63,863 nt of DNA from Mycobacterium sp. (lineage in GTDB: Bacteria > Actinomycetota > Actinomycetes > Mycobacteriales > Mycobacteriaceae), in NCBI GenBank assembly GCA_025965895.1, contig JAOPWC010000038.1, positions 1-63,863 on the forward strand, in the 5' to 3' direction. Position 1 is the stretch's first letter. Every line of letters begins with the position of its first letter. Of the stretch, positions 18,935-28,032 are shown one piece after another. A program made the translations under genes and the position numbers. Below the pieces are notes generated by a model, which was not told where the DNA came from, made no database searches, and saw nothing but the letters and a program-made list of their open reading frames with translations.

Positions 18935-19402
18935 ATGGCTGTCAAGATCAAGCTGACCAGGCTTGGCAAGATCCGCAATCCCCAGTACCGCATCGCCGTC
19001 GCCGACTCGCGCACGCGCCGCGACGGCCGCTCGATCGAGGTCATCGGCCGCTATCACCCCAAAGAAGAGCCCAGCCTGATCGAGATCAACTCGGAGCGGG
19101 CACAGTACTGGCTGGCCGTGGGCGCTCAGCCCACCGAGCCGGTGCTCAAGCTGCTCAAGATCACCGGTGACTGGCAGAAGTTCAAGGGGCTGCCCGGCGC
19201 GGAGGGCACGCTGAAGAGACCCGAGCCCAAGCCGAGCAAGCTGGAGCTGTTCAACGCCGCGCTGGCCGCCGCCGAGGGCGGCCCCGGCACAGAGGCGACC
19301 ACGCCGAAGAAGAAGAAGGCGCCCGCCAAGAAGGCTGCCGCGCCGCAGGCCCAGACCGAAGCGCCGGCCGAGCCCGAGGCCGCCGCAGGAACCGAAAGCT
19401 GA
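18935..19402 (+). CDS. rpsP: 30S ribosomal protein S16
   Basis: A 155-aa S16 with the conserved N-terminus [31 protein letters not shown] and a long Lys/Ala/Glu-rich C-terminal extension typical of mycobacteria ([16 protein letters not shown]). The ATG at 18935 is preceded by AGGAGAAG. It heads the rpsP-khpA-rimM-trmD operon. Confidence 0.97.
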   Translation: MAVKIKLTRLGKIRNPQYRIAVADSRTRRDGRSIEVIGRYHPKEEPSLIEINSERAQYWLAVGAQPTEPVLKLLKITGDWQKFKGLPGAEGTLKRPEPKPSKLELFNAALAAAEGGPGTEATTPKKKKAPAKKAAAPQAQTEAPAEPEAAAGTES

Positions 19403-19410
19403 GCACGGCG

Positions 19411-19653
19411 ATGAGTTCTGTGGTTGTTGACGCGGTCGAGCATCTGGTGCGCGGAATCGTCGACAATCCCGACGATGTCCGAGTCGACATGGTGACCAAT
19501 CGCCGCGGCCGAACCCTTGAGGTGCACGTCCATCCGGACGATCTCGGCAAGGTCATCGGCCGGGGCGGGCGCACCGCCACGGCACTGCGGACCTTGGTCG
19601 CCGGCATCGGCGGTCGCGGCATCCGTGTCGACGTGGTGGACACCGACCAGTAG
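19411..19653 (+). CDS. khpA: KH-domain RNA-binding protein KhpA
   Basis: An 80-aa single-KH-domain protein. The GxxG loop is in [16 protein letters not shown]. KhpA binds RNA, often with KhpB, and affects cell-wall and division genes in Gram-positives. It sits 8 nt after rpsP and before rimM, the standard place (Rv2908c). Confidence 0.93.
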   Translation: MSSVVVDAVEHLVRGIVDNPDDVRVDMVTNRRGRTLEVHVHPDDLGKVIGRGGRTATALRTLVAGIGGRGIRVDVVDTDQ

Positions 19654-19664
19654 CAGCCGGGGTC

Positions 19665-20192
19665 ATGGAGCTCGTCGTCGGGCGGGTGGTCAAGGCGCAC
19701 GGCGTCACCGGCGAGGTCGTCGTCGAGATCCGTACAGACGACCCCGATCAGCGGTTCGCGCCGGGCGCCACCCTGCGCGGCAGGCCGGCCCGCGGCGGCG
19801 CCGCCCGCGAGTACACGATCGAGTGGGTGCGCCCGCACGGCGGCCGGCTACTGGCGCAGTTGAGCGGTGTCGGCGACCGCGACGCTGCCGACGCGCTGCG
19901 CGGCGTGTTGTTCATCGTCGACTCTGAGGAGCTGCCGCCGATCGAAGACCCCGACGAGTTCTACGACCACCAGCTCGAGGGGCTTCGCGTACACACCGCC
20001 GACGGCCGCGGCGTCGGTGTGGTCGCCGAGGTGCTGCACACCGCCGCGGGCGAGCTGCTGGCCGTCCGCACGGGGGAGGGAACCGGGTCCGAAGTGCTGA
20101 TCCCGTTCGTCGGCGCGATTGTGACATCGGTGTCGTTGAGGGACAAGACAATTGAGATCGATCCGCCCGAGGGCCTGCTGGAGCTGGGGTAG
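19665..20192 (+). CDS. rimM: Ribosome maturation factor RimM
   Basis: A 175-aa factor for 30S assembly that binds S19. The N-terminal domain [18 protein letters not shown] is diagnostic, and the C-terminal PRC-barrel domain begins near [12 protein letters not shown]. The length is normal. It lies between khpA and trmD with 11-nt and 2-nt gaps, so it is in the same transcript. Confidence 0.95.
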   Translation: MELVVGRVVKAHGVTGEVVVEIRTDDPDQRFAPGATLRGRPARGGAAREYTIEWVRPHGGRLLAQLSGVGDRDAADALRGVLFIVDSEELPPIEDPDEFYDHQLEGLRVHTADGRGVGVVAEVLHTAAGELLAVRTGEGTGSEVLIPFVGAIVTSVSLRDKTIEIDPPEGLLELG

Positions 20193-20194
20193 CG

Positions 20195-20872
20195 GTGCGT
20201 ATCGACGTCATCACGATCTTCCCCGAGTATCTGGCCCCGCTGCGGCAGTCGTTGCCGGGCAGGGCAATCGACGCAGGCATCGTCGAGTTGGGGGTGCACG
20301 ACCTGCGCCGCTGGACGCACGACGTGCACCGGTCGGTGGACGACGCGCCCTATGGCGGTGGCCCGGGCATGGTGATGACGGCACCCGTGTGGGGCGAGGC
20401 GATCGACGAGACCTGTTCAGCCGAAACGCTTCTCGTGGTCCCGACGCCTGCAGGAGCGCAGTTCACGCAGGATGTCGCCACGCGCTGGAGCGGGGAGCAG
20501 CACCTGGTGTTCGCCTGCGGACGTTACGAGGGCATCGACCAGCGGGTTGTCGATGACGCGGCCCGGCGAATGCGGGTCGAGGAGGTGTCGATCGGGGACT
20601 ATGTGCTCCCCGGAGGCGAGTCGGCGGCCGTGGTGATGATCGAGGCGGTGGTGCGGCTACTGCCGCAGGTGCTGGGCAACCCGGAGTCCCATCAGGACGA
20701 TTCGCATTCCGGCGGCTTGCTGGAGGGACCCGCCTATACCCGTCCACCGACGTGGCGCGGACTTGAGGTGCCGGAGGTGCTGCTGTCCGGGGACCACGCC
20801 CGTATCGCCGCGTGGCGACGGGAGATGTCGCTGCGGCGAACGGCCGAACGCCGCCCTGATCTGTTGGACTAG
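20195..20872 (+). CDS. trmD: tRNA (guanine-37-N1)-methyltransferase
   Basis: A 225-aa SPOUT methyltransferase modifying G37 next to the anticodon, which prevents +1 frameshifting. Motifs are [22 protein letters not shown], the knot region [22 protein letters not shown] and [13 protein letters not shown] start. The stop overlaps that of the convergent lppW. Confidence 0.96.
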   Translation: MRIDVITIFPEYLAPLRQSLPGRAIDAGIVELGVHDLRRWTHDVHRSVDDAPYGGGPGMVMTAPVWGEAIDETCSAETLLVVPTPAGAQFTQDVATRWSGEQHLVFACGRYEGIDQRVVDDAARRMRVEEVSIGDYVLPGGESAAVVMIEAVVRLLPQVLGNPESHQDDSHSGGLLEGPAYTRPPTWRGLEVPEVLLSGDHARIAAWRREMSLRRTAERRPDLLD

Positions 20873-21819
20873 ATGCGACCGGCGGGGAACATGGTTTTGA
20901 CCGCCTCGGTGATGGTGGTACGGGCAGTCGCGTCGTCGGAGGGTTGCAGCGACCCGATCACCATGACATAGCGGCGATCCGGGCCGATCACGCCGGTGGA
21001 CAGGTGCATCCAGTTGTCGCCGTTCCAGCAGCACATCCAGCCCTGCTTGACGGCCACCGGCTCGGCGAAGAGCCCGTCGGGGATGCCGAATCGCTGCGGA
21101 TACCCGTCGATGCCTTCAGGCGTGGCCTGCGACAGGTTGTCGACGATGATGCCGGCCTTCGCAGCCGGCAGCCCGCCTGTCCCGTCGAGCAGCATGTCGT
21201 AATAGCGCACGAGGTCATCGGCGGTGATCATGGTGTTCCACCATCGGCCGTCGTAGGGCGCCGTCAGGGACACCAGCCCGTATCGGGCGGCCACGCGTGT
21301 CGTGATCGCCTGCCCGCCGCCCCGGTCCCAGAAAAGTTCTCCCGCACTGTCATCCGAGGATTGCAGCATCAGGTCCAAGGCCTGGCCGTCGTCCGGTGAC
21401 AGTTGCGTCTGGCCGGTCGACGCCTGATAGAGCACGTCATCGGCGATGAAGAGTTTCGCGACCGAGGCCGTCGCGATCGCAGTGCTGTTGCCGCTGGACA
21501 CGGTTTGGTCGGTGACTCGGTCGTGCACCACGACGGAGATGTCGGCGCCGTCTTGGGCCGCCTCGGCAGTGGCCTGCGCCACCCGGGTCCCCAGACCGTC
21601 GAGTGCGGCCTCGCTGACAACGGTCGGGGCATCGGCCATCGCCGGCACGCCGGCCGTCTGCGCCGGCCCCGGCACGCCGGCCGTTTGCGCAGACAGGCTC
21701 GGCACGGACCGCGGCCGGGGGCCGGTATCGCCGTACACCATCGCCTCACAGGCACTCGTGAGCACGACACACATCAAGGCCCCGGTGACCGTGACGACTG
21801 CCGACGGCGCCCGGCGCAT
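20869..21819 (-). CDS. lppW: Lipoprotein LppW, serine beta-lactamase/PBP-like
   Basis: A 316-aa lipoprotein. The signal sequence ends in the lipobox VLTSAC (Cys24). A Pro/Ala-rich linker contains a short duplicated AQTAGVP. The rest resembles class A beta-lactamase-like serine hydrolases: SVAK (Ser119-Lys122), followed by [14 protein letters not shown]. Whether it hydrolyses anything is unproven. The position between trmD and rplS on the opposite strand matches Rv2905. Confidence 0.88.
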   Translation of the reverse strand: MRRAPSAVVTVTGALMCVVLTSACEAMVYGDTGPRPRSVPSLSAQTAGVPGPAQTAGVPAMADAPTVVSEAALDGLGTRVAQATAEAAQDGADISVVVHDRVTDQTVSSGNSTAIATASVAKLFIADDVLYQASTGQTQLSPDDGQALDLMLQSSDDSAGELFWDRGGGQAITTRVAARYGLVSLTAPYDGRWWNTMITADDLVRYYDMLLDGTGGLPAAKAGIIVDNLSQATPEGIDGYPQRFGIPDGLFAEPVAVKQGWMCCWNGDNWMHLSTGVIGPDRRYVMVIGSLQPSDDATARTTITEAVKTMFPAGRI

Positions 21820-21886
21820 GACCCTCCTCGAGGCGTAACAGGTGAGATGGGCAGCCCCCCGGGGTTGCCGCCCGCTAGGTTGGCAC

Positions 21887-21899
21887 CCTAACGGTTAGG
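21887..21899. promoter_or_regulatory. Palindrome CCTAACGGTTAGG in the lppW/rplS divergent region
   Basis: Perfect 6-1-6 palindrome about 70 nt upstream of lppW, flanked by further taac/ttag elements (ggtaacgcttagc). It may be an operator for lppW or rplS. No regulator is known. Confidence 0.3.
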
Positions 21900-21967
21900 T
21901 AACGCTTAGCCGCTGTTCGTGAGAGTTTGCCTTTCGTGTCGCCGCGATTTCACTGCCCACTGCGCGA

Positions 21968-21978
21968 TCTGGCACAAT
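21968..21978 (+). promoter_or_regulatory. Putative rplS promoter element (-10 region)
   Basis: tctggcacaat is identical to the element before rpsP. The roughly 140-nt leader that follows is GC-rich and could fold; I cannot assign it to a known leader family. Confidence 0.45.
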
Positions 21979-22118
21979 TGACCAGTTGTCCGTGTCGCAC
22001 GGGTCCGTCCCTTTCCCGCGACGCGCAGCACCAATAGGCCAGATTTCAACGGCTTGGGCGGCCGTTCCGCAACTGCGGACGCGCCCGTGCCCGCGACCGC
22101 AAGAAAGTAGTTTCTCCG

Positions 22119-22460
22119 ATGAACACGCTGGACTTCGTCGACCAGACGTCGCTGCGCGACGACATCCCGGACTTCGGCCCCGGTGACACGGTAGCCGTGC
22201 ACGTGAAGGTGATCGAGGGCTCCAAGGAACGCATCCAGGTGTTCAAGGGCGTGGTGCTGCGCCGGCAGGGCGGCGGCATCCGCGAGACGTTCACCGTGCG
22301 CAAGGAGAGCTACGGCGTCGGCGTCGAGCGCACGTTCCCGGTCCATTCGCCGAACATCGACCACATCGAGGTCGTCACGCGTGGCGATGTGCGCAGGGCC
22401 AAGCTGTACTACCTGCGCGAGCTGCGTGGCAAGAAGGCCAAGATCAAGGAGAAGCGCTGA
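22119..22460 (+). CDS. rplS: 50S ribosomal protein L19
   Basis: A 113-aa L19 located at the 30S-50S interface. The conserved core contains [47 protein letters not shown] and the C-terminal [21 protein letters not shown] start. It is followed by lepB after 37 nt. Confidence 0.97.
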   Translation: MNTLDFVDQTSLRDDIPDFGPGDTVAVHVKVIEGSKERIQVFKGVVLRRQGGGIRETFTVRKESYGVGVERTFPVHSPNIDHIEVVTRGDVRRAKLYYLRELRGKKAKIKEKR

Positions 22461-22497
22461 CCGCGGCGCGCCCAGTCTCCGTGGCTACGCTGATCTC

Positions 22498-23361
22498 GTG
22501 ACTGACACGACCGACTCGGCCGATCCGCCACCCAAGCCCACGATGGCCACGGAGACTCCGCAATCGGAGGCTTCCCCCGCTGAGGAGAAGCCCGATGCCA
22601 ACGCCGGCGACGACGCCAAGGCGAAGCGCAAGAAGTCCGCGCTGCGGGAAGCGGCGATCCTGGTCGTCATCGCGGTGGCGCTGTACTACGTGATGCTGAC
22701 CTTCGTCGCGCGCCCGTACCTGATTCCGTCGGAATCGATGGAGCCGACTTTGCACGGCTGCTCCGGCTGCGTCGGCGACCGCATCATGGTGGACAAGGTG
22801 ACCTACCGGTTCGAATCGCCCAAGCCCGGCGACGTGATCGTGTTCAAGGGTCCGCCGTCGTGGAACATCGGCTACAAGTCGATCCGCTCGAGCAATCCGG
22901 GGGTGCGATATGCGCAGAACGCGCTTTCGTTCGTCGGCTTTGTGCCACCCGACGAGAACGACCTGGTCAAGCGGGTCATCGCGGTAGGCGGTCAGACCGT
23001 CGAGTGCCGTGCCAACACCGGTTTGACGGTCAACGGGAAACCGCTCTACCAGCCGTTCCTCGACCCGGCCACGATGATGGCCGACCCCACCGTGTACCCA
23101 TGCCTGGGTCCGGAGTTCGGCCCGGTCAACGTGCCGCAGGGGCGGCTGTGGGTGATGGGGGACAACCGCACCCACTCGGCGGATTCCCGGGCTCACTGCG
23201 CCAGCACGCCTGCCGATGCCCAGCGAGGCATTCAATGCACCGGCGACCCGAACTCGGGGACCGTCCCGGTCGCGAACGTCATCGGAAAGGCGCAGTTCAT
23301 CGCCTGGCCACCGTCGCGCTGGGGCCTGGTGAGGTCGGTGAACATCCAACAGGGGCAGTAG
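22498..23361 (+). CDS. lepB: Type I signal peptidase
   Basis: A 287-aa membrane-anchored signal peptidase. A charged, low-complexity cytosolic tail of about 50 residues precedes one membrane helix (AAILVVIAVALYYVMLTFVA). The catalytic Ser is in PSESMEPTL (about Ser80) and the general-base Lys in LVKRVIAVGG (about Lys158). MGDNRTHSADSR is the box E motif. The GTG at 22498 is chosen. A Cys pair in HGCSGCVGDR is as seen in other mycobacteria. Confidence 0.95.
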   Translation: MTDTTDSADPPPKPTMATETPQSEASPAEEKPDANAGDDAKAKRKKSALREAAILVVIAVALYYVMLTFVARPYLIPSESMEPTLHGCSGCVGDRIMVDKVTYRFESPKPGDVIVFKGPPSWNIGYKSIRSSNPGVRYAQNALSFVGFVPPDENDLVKRVIAVGGQTVECRANTGLTVNGKPLYQPFLDPATMMADPTVYPCLGPEFGPVNVPQGRLWVMGDNRTHSADSRAHCASTPADAQRGIQCTGDPNSGTVPVANVIGKAQFIAWPPSRWGLVRSVNIQQGQ

Positions 23362-23367
23362 GCGCCC

Positions 23368-24057
23368 ATGGTCGCCACCTGGCCGCCGCGCGCGGTGATT
23401 CGCAAGTCGTCGGGCCTTCGCACCCTCGAGTCGGCGCTGCACCACAGCGGGCTGGGTCCGGTCGCCGGGGTCGACGAGGTGGGTCGGGGCGCATGCGCCG
23501 GTCCACTGGTGATCGCAGCGTGCGCGCTTGGACCGAATCGGCTCAAAAGCCTGGCCGACCTCGACGATTCCAAGAAACTCACCGAGAAGGCTCGTGAGGC
23601 GTTGTTTCCGGTGATCTGTCGGTACGCGCTGTCCTATCACGTGGTGTTCGTGCCGGCGGCCGAAGTCGACCGCCGCGGCGTGCACATCGCCAACATCGAG
23701 GGCATGCGCCGTGCAGTGGCCGGCCTCGGGGTGCGGCCGGGCTACGTGCTGTCCGACGGATTCCGGGTGCCGGGGCTGCCGACGCCGTCGCTGCCGGTGA
23801 TCGGCGGGGACGCGGTCGCGGCCTGCATCGCGGCGGCCAGCGTCCTGGCTAAGGTGAGCCGGGATCGGCTGATGGTGACAATGGACACCGAGTTCCCGGG
23901 CTACGGCTTCGCGGACCACAAGGGCTACAGCACACCTGCGCACGCCGCGGCGTTGGCCGAGCTCGGGCCGTGCAGCCAGCACCGCTTCTCGTTCATCAAC
24001 GTGCGACGATCGGTGCCCCGCTTTGAGGTGCCCGAGGAGCAGCTGGAACAGGGGTGA
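23368..24057 (+). CDS. rnhB: Ribonuclease HII
   Basis: A 229-aa RNase HII that removes RNA from RNA-DNA hybrids and misincorporated ribonucleotides. Catalytic acidic residues are in [14 protein letters not shown] (Asp-Glu) and VLSDGF, and [21 protein letters not shown] is the further signature. It starts 7 nt after lepB. Confidence 0.95.
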   Translation: MVATWPPRAVIRKSSGLRTLESALHHSGLGPVAGVDEVGRGACAGPLVIAACALGPNRLKSLADLDDSKKLTEKAREALFPVICRYALSYHVVFVPAAEVDRRGVHIANIEGMRRAVAGLGVRPGYVLSDGFRVPGLPTPSLPVIGGDAVAACIAAASVLAKVSRDRLMVTMDTEFPGYGFADHKGYSTPAHAAALAELGPCSQHRFSFINVRRSVPRFEVPEEQLEQG

Positions 24058-24099
24058 GGGAAGATATTGAGCAGACCGACCGAAGGGACGGCTGTGTAG

Positions 24100-24405
24100 A
24101 TGAGTGCCGAGGATCTCGAAAAATACGAAACCGAGATGGAGCTCTCGCTCTACCGCGAATACAAGGACATCGTCGGCCAGTTCAGTTACGTCGTGGAAAC
24201 CGAGCGGCGCTTCTATCTGGCAAACAGCGTGGAGCTCATTCCCCGGAACGCCGACGGTGAGGTCTACTTTGAGCTGCGGCTGGCCGACGCGTGGGTGTGG
24301 GACATGTACCGGCCGGCCCGATTCGTCAAGCAGGTTCGGGTGATCACCTTCAAAGACGTCAACATCGAAGAGGTCGAAAAGCCCGAGCTGCGCCTGCCCG
24401 AGTAG
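24100..24405 (+). CDS. DUF2469 family protein (Rv2901c-like)
   Basis: A 101-aa protein conserved across actinobacteria immediately after rnhB. Sequence highlights are MSAEDLEKYETEMELSLYRE, VVETERRFYLAN and WVWDMYRPARFVKQVRVITF. No catalytic motif and no membrane segment. Function unknown. It closes the conserved block. Confidence 0.92.
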   Translation: MSAEDLEKYETEMELSLYREYKDIVGQFSYVVETERRFYLANSVELIPRNADGEVYFELRLADAWVWDMYRPARFVKQVRVITFKDVNIEEVEKPELRLPE

Positions 24406-24411
24406 CGGCAG

Positions 24412-24582
24412 CCGGACTTGGTGGTCCATGGCTTCACGGCCGCGCCAGGCGTCCTCCGGTGCCGCCAATGTGAGGCCGACGTCGTCCTCCAGCACATGCG
24501 GCGGCGGATCGACCTGGACGTGGATGGCGCGCCACAGGGCAACCCGCACCGCGGTGCTGCCGGGCGCGGCTCGATTGTTCAT
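24412..24582 (-). pseudogene. N-terminal remnant of a SAM-dependent methyltransferase
   Basis: From an ATG at 24582 the minus strand reads STAVRVALWRAIHVQVDPPP, then LEDDVGLTLAAPEDAW. This is the N-terminus I associate with mycobacterial class I SAM-dependent methyltransferases of the leucine carboxymethyltransferase-like group. Similarity stops after about 52 residues at the 3' end of the DUF2469 gene. No SAM-binding Gly motif remains. A truncated gene fragment. Confidence 0.55.
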
Positions 24583-24692
24583 CGCAATATTGCCAATGTC
24601 GGCGGTCCGTTGGTCGGGGCGGGCGCCGTCAGGCGATACTGAAAAGCCATGAATTGCCATGGCGACAGAACACCCACGGGGCGGCCGAGCCG

Positions 24693-25241
24693 ATGATTGA
24701 TGGTGTTCTCTCCGATGCCCGCATCGCGGCGATGTCGCCCGCGGAACGCCGTCAGTTGATTCAGCGGCTGGAGCGCCCCCTCGAGGAGGTGATCCCGGCG
24801 ACGCTGGCCGGCCACGTTCGCCGGACCCGGCTGACCCTGATGGTGGCCGGCTCGCTCGGATCGATCCCGTGGATCGTCTACCTGTCGGTCACGCTTCCCG
24901 CCACCTACGTCGCGCATAACTGGCCGGCGACATGGGTGGGCTTTGACATCCTGCTGGTCGCGTTCATGGCCGTGACCGCATTGCTGGGGTGGCTGCGCCG
25001 CCAGCTGGTGTTGCTCACCGCGTTCACGACCGGCATTCTGCTGATCTGTGACGTGTGGTTCGACGTCGTGACGGCCGGAGCCGCAGAATTCTGGGTGGCC
25101 GTGCTGACCGCCGCCCTCGCCGAGCTACCGCTCGCGGCGATCATGATCACCAGCGCTCTGCGGATCGTCCGGCTCACCGCAACGCGGCTGTGGTTGCTTG
25201 ATCCCGGGACGCCACTGTGGCGCCTGCCCTTACTGCCGTAA
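24693..25241 (+). CDS. Four-helix membrane protein of unknown function
   Basis: A 182-aa protein. A soluble N-terminal 45 residues (IAAMSPAERRQLIQRLERPL) precedes about four hydrophobic helices: LTLMVAGSLGSIPWIVYLSV, WVGFDILLVAFMAVTALLGW, LVLLTAFTTGILLICDVWF and WVAVLTAALAELPLAAIMIT. The ATG at 24693 is preferred over upstream starts because the family-like sequence begins there; the ribosome site is weak. No domain is recognised. Confidence 0.7.
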   Translation: MIDGVLSDARIAAMSPAERRQLIQRLERPLEEVIPATLAGHVRRTRLTLMVAGSLGSIPWIVYLSVTLPATYVAHNWPATWVGFDILLVAFMAVTALLGWLRRQLVLLTAFTTGILLICDVWFDVVTAGAAEFWVAVLTAALAELPLAAIMITSALRIVRLTATRLWLLDPGTPLWRLPLLP

Positions 25242-25273
25242 CCGGACCCACCGAACCGTCCCGCACGTGGCCA

Positions 25274-25516
25274 TCACCGCCCAGCGGGAGGCGCAGGCGT
25301 GTCAGGCGCGTTCTGGTCACCCTCCTGAACATTGTCCGTGTCGGCGGCCCCGACGGCGTCGGGGGTGTCGCCGGGTTCGGGTTGGTCAACCACTGAGGGA
25401 GGTGGCGGCGGCGCGGGTGCCGGCTGCGCGCTTGCCACCGCCGCACCCGCACAGATCGCCGTACCTGCCAGCCCCGTCAACACGGCCGCGATCATCTTGT
25501 TTCTGCGATTCACCAT
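25274..25516 (-). CDS. Small secreted Pro-rich protein
   Basis: An 80-aa protein with a Sec signal peptide (RRNKMIAAVLTGLAGTAICA, cleavage likely after VASA) followed by a Pro/Ala/Asp-rich mature part of about 50 residues (PAPAPPPPPSVVDQPEPGD). The ATG at 25516 is preceded by AAAGGA. Such short secreted proteins are common in mycobacteria. Function unknown. Confidence 0.65.
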   Translation of the reverse strand: MVNRRNKMIAAVLTGLAGTAICAGAAVASAQPAPAPPPPPSVVDQPEPGDTPDAVGAADTDNVQEGDQNAPDTPAPPAGR

Positions 25517-25611
25517 CGTCGTTCCTTTCTCGAGCGGTTGGCCGCTTGGCATTCGAATCCAACGTGCTCGAACGACGTTGAGGGGGCGCTGAGAGTCGCT
25601 GAGAAACGCTG

Positions 25612-27225
25612 TCAGCAGTGCGGGGTCACGCCCTGTCCTGGTGGGTGGTCCTGGTGGATGTGGTAGAGGGTGCCCCTCGGTTCGCGGGTCCACAGCCCGC
25701 CGTCGCCGGCCGTTGGCCCCTGCGCAGCCAATTCCCGCTTGAGGACCTTGTGGGTCGCGGTGGTCGGCAAGTCAACGGCGATTCGGACATAGCGCGGCCA
25801 CGCCTTGGGCGACAGATCCGGTTGGGCGGCCAGAAACGCCTGGAACCGCGCGGGCGTCAGCGTGGCGCAGTCGTTGAGGACCAGTGCCGCCATGATCTGA
25901 TCGCCGGTGTGTTCGTCGGGCACACCGTAGACCGCGACCCGATTGATGTCCGGCAGCCGGACCAGGATCCGCTCGATCGGGGCCGCGGCCATGTTCTCAC
26001 CGTCAACGCGCAACCAGTCGCCGATGCGCCCGGCCAGATAGATCCAGCCGTCGGTGTCGCGATAGGCCAGATCGCCCGACCAGTACATGCCATGCCGGGT
26101 TCGTTCGGTCGTCGCCTCGTCATTTTTGTAGTAGCCGGTGAAAAAGCCGCTGCCCAACGTGTTGACCAGCTCACCGACCGCTTCGTCGGCGTTGATCAAC
26201 GCACCGTTGTCGTCGAAGCGGGCGGGCGCACACTCGGTGTGGGTGTCCGGGTTGTAGACGGCCACACCGGCAAACCCCTTGCCCAGTGAGCCTTTCGGCG
26301 TACCCGGTTCGCGGGTGATGATGACGGCGTTTTCGGTGGAGCCGAAGCCGTCCCAGACGACCGCGTCGAAGCGGCGCTGGAACTCCGCGATATCGCGGTC
26401 GCTTGCCTCGTTGCCGAACGCCACCCGTAACGGGTTGTCGGCGTCCTCGGGTCGCTCCGGAGTAGCCAGGATGTAGGCGAGGGGCTTGCCCACATAGTTC
26501 ATGTAGGTGGCGCCGTATCGGCGGATGTCGGCCAAGAACCGGGAGGCGGAGAACTGCGCCGGTGCCATCGCCGCCCCTGTTGCCACCGCCACCCCCCAGC
26601 CGGCCACCAATGCGTTGGAATGAAACAGCGGCATCGACAGGTAGCAGGTGTCATCGCGGGTGATCGCGAACCGTTGCACCAGATTACGGCCCGACATCAG
26701 CACCATGAAGTGCGACACCTGCACGGCCTTCGGGTCGCCGCTGGTCCCCGAGGTGAAGATCAACATGAAGGTGTCCATCGGAGCGGCTTCGCGGTACGGC
26801 GCCAACTCCCCGGGCGCCTCGATCAGCTGCGCCCACTCGCCACTGGATGCGTCGAGCACCCGGACACCGCTCAGGTCGAGGCCGTTCAGCAGCGGCCGAT
26901 GCTCGGCGTCGGTGACGACGATTTGGCAGTCCGCTCGTGCGATGTCCGCCGCCAGCGCCTCACCCCGGCGGGTGGTGTTGATACCGCAGAGCACATACCC
27001 GCCGAGACCGGCCGCGGCCATCTGGTTGAGAAACTCCGGGCCGTTCGGAAGAAGTACCCCGACATGCACCGGCCGATCATGGTCAGCGAGCGCGAGCACG
27101 ACGGCGGCGCGCGCCGACGCGTCCCGAAGATGCTCGCGCCAGCTCCAGCATCTGTCGCCGTATTTCACCGCCACGCTGTCACTGGATGCGCGCTCCCGTA
27201 GCACCTGCTGGATGGTTTCGCTCAC
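25612..27225 (-). CDS. Acyl-CoA synthetase, FadD1/FadD17-like
   Basis: A 537-aa ANL-superfamily enzyme that adenylates a carboxylic acid and transfers it to CoA. The P-loop is FTSGTSGDPKAV, further motifs are YMNYVGKPLAYIL, GFGSTENAV and YWSGDLAYRDTDGWIYLAGR (hinge), and the catalytic Lys is in THKVLKRELA. GTG at 27225 with AGGAGGGA 6 nt upstream. The substrate cannot be read from sequence; the nearest mycobacterial types act on long-chain or steroid-side-chain acids. It starts the catabolic island. Confidence 0.85.
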   Translation of the reverse strand: MSETIQQVLRERASSDSVAVKYGDRCWSWREHLRDASARAAVVLALADHDRPVHVGVLLPNGPEFLNQMAAAGLGGYVLCGINTTRRGEALAADIARADCQIVVTDAEHRPLLNGLDLSGVRVLDASSGEWAQLIEAPGELAPYREAAPMDTFMLIFTSGTSGDPKAVQVSHFMVLMSGRNLVQRFAITRDDTCYLSMPLFHSNALVAGWGVAVATGAAMAPAQFSASRFLADIRRYGATYMNYVGKPLAYILATPERPEDADNPLRVAFGNEASDRDIAEFQRRFDAVVWDGFGSTENAVIITREPGTPKGSLGKGFAGVAVYNPDTHTECAPARFDDNGALINADEAVGELVNTLGSGFFTGYYKNDEATTERTRHGMYWSGDLAYRDTDGWIYLAGRIGDWLRVDGENMAAAPIERILVRLPDINRVAVYGVPDEHTGDQIMAALVLNDCATLTPARFQAFLAAQPDLSPKAWPRYVRIAVDLPTTATHKVLKRELAAQGPTAGDGGLWTREPRGTLYHIHQDHPPGQGVTPHC

Positions 27226-27386
27226 GCTCCCTCCTTAGGTGATCCTCTGCGGAGCAAAAGAATTCGTTATCCTGTGCCCCGTTGTGTCCAAAGTGTCGCG
27301 ATCACGCCGTTGGAGCGGCTGGCACGTGAACACGCCCCGGCGCCCCGAACCATCGCACTCCTCCGCGTTTCCCGCCGGAACGAAAA

Positions 27387-27408
27387 CTATCATTGTTAAA
27401 ATGAGTAG
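27387..27408. promoter_or_regulatory. AT-rich imperfect palindrome between fadD-like and VOC genes
   Basis: ctatcattgttaaaatgagtag: CATT-gttaa-AATG with CTA/TAG outer arms, in an otherwise GC-rich 250-nt divergent spacer. Probable operator, related in style to other AT-rich sites in this island. Confidence 0.35.
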
Positions 27409-27477
27409 ATAGCGGGTTTACTGGCCGGTGAAGCGGTCGAGGCGCTGTGCGGTGGTCGGAGTCGATTCGAGGTGCAT

Positions 27478-28005
27478 ATGCCGGGTGTTCACCACAGCGC
27501 GATCTGTACGGCCGACGTCGAACGATCAATGCGGTTCTGGCGTGACGGAATCGGGCTCACGGAACTGTTCGATCACACTTTCGCCGGTGACTGGCCACCA
27601 CGGCTTTTTGCTGCTATCCCTTCAAACGCGTCGTCGATGCGACGTTGGCGAGCTTGGCGAGTCTCGGGTTCACCGATGGGGTGCGCCGCATCACGGTTCC
27701 CGCCCCGGGCGCAAAGCATGTCCCCATGGTCCCACACCAGCCGCGACGCCGGAACACTCGAGCTGCTCGACCTGGGCGCCCCCGGGTTCGCCGGCCAGCC
27801 TGCGGGCACTGGCACACCGGCGCGCGGCGTGTTCTTGCTGTCGTTTCACGCGCCGGTGCATGAGGCGCTGGGTCGCCTTGCGGCCGTGGGGCTCGGCGGG
27901 GTGCCGCGGGTGCTGAGCGGTCCAGGACAGCAGCTGACCGCCACGGTTGTCGACCCCGACGGTGTCACCGTCGAGCTCCTCAACCATCCGATGACGCAGT
28001 TGTGA
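27478..28005 (+). pseudogene. Glyoxalase/VOC-family protein with probable compensating frameshifts
   Basis: The N-terminus (PGVHHSAICTADVERSMRFW, HTFAGDWP) and C-terminus (TLELLDLGAPGFAG, VVDPDGVTVELLNHP) are clearly VOC-like and share one frame. Between about 27.60 and 27.73 kb the plausible protein (ATLASLASLGFTDGVRR, TVPAPGAKHVPMVP) lies in another frame, while the continuous frame reads unnatural MRRWRAWRVSGSPMGC. So one indel near 27.6 kb and another near 27.73 kb cancel out. The formal product is 175 aa. It may be a broken gene or a sequencing error. Confidence 0.55.
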
Positions 28006-28032
28006 AGGCTCTCAACAGTTATGGAGGGACAA

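Noticed and set aside
22444..24660. 738-codon minus-strand frame opposite lepB, rnhB and DUF2469
   Set aside because: Antisense shadow; only its first roughly 80 codons (beyond the DUF2469 gene) look protein-like and are reported as a methyltransferase remnant.
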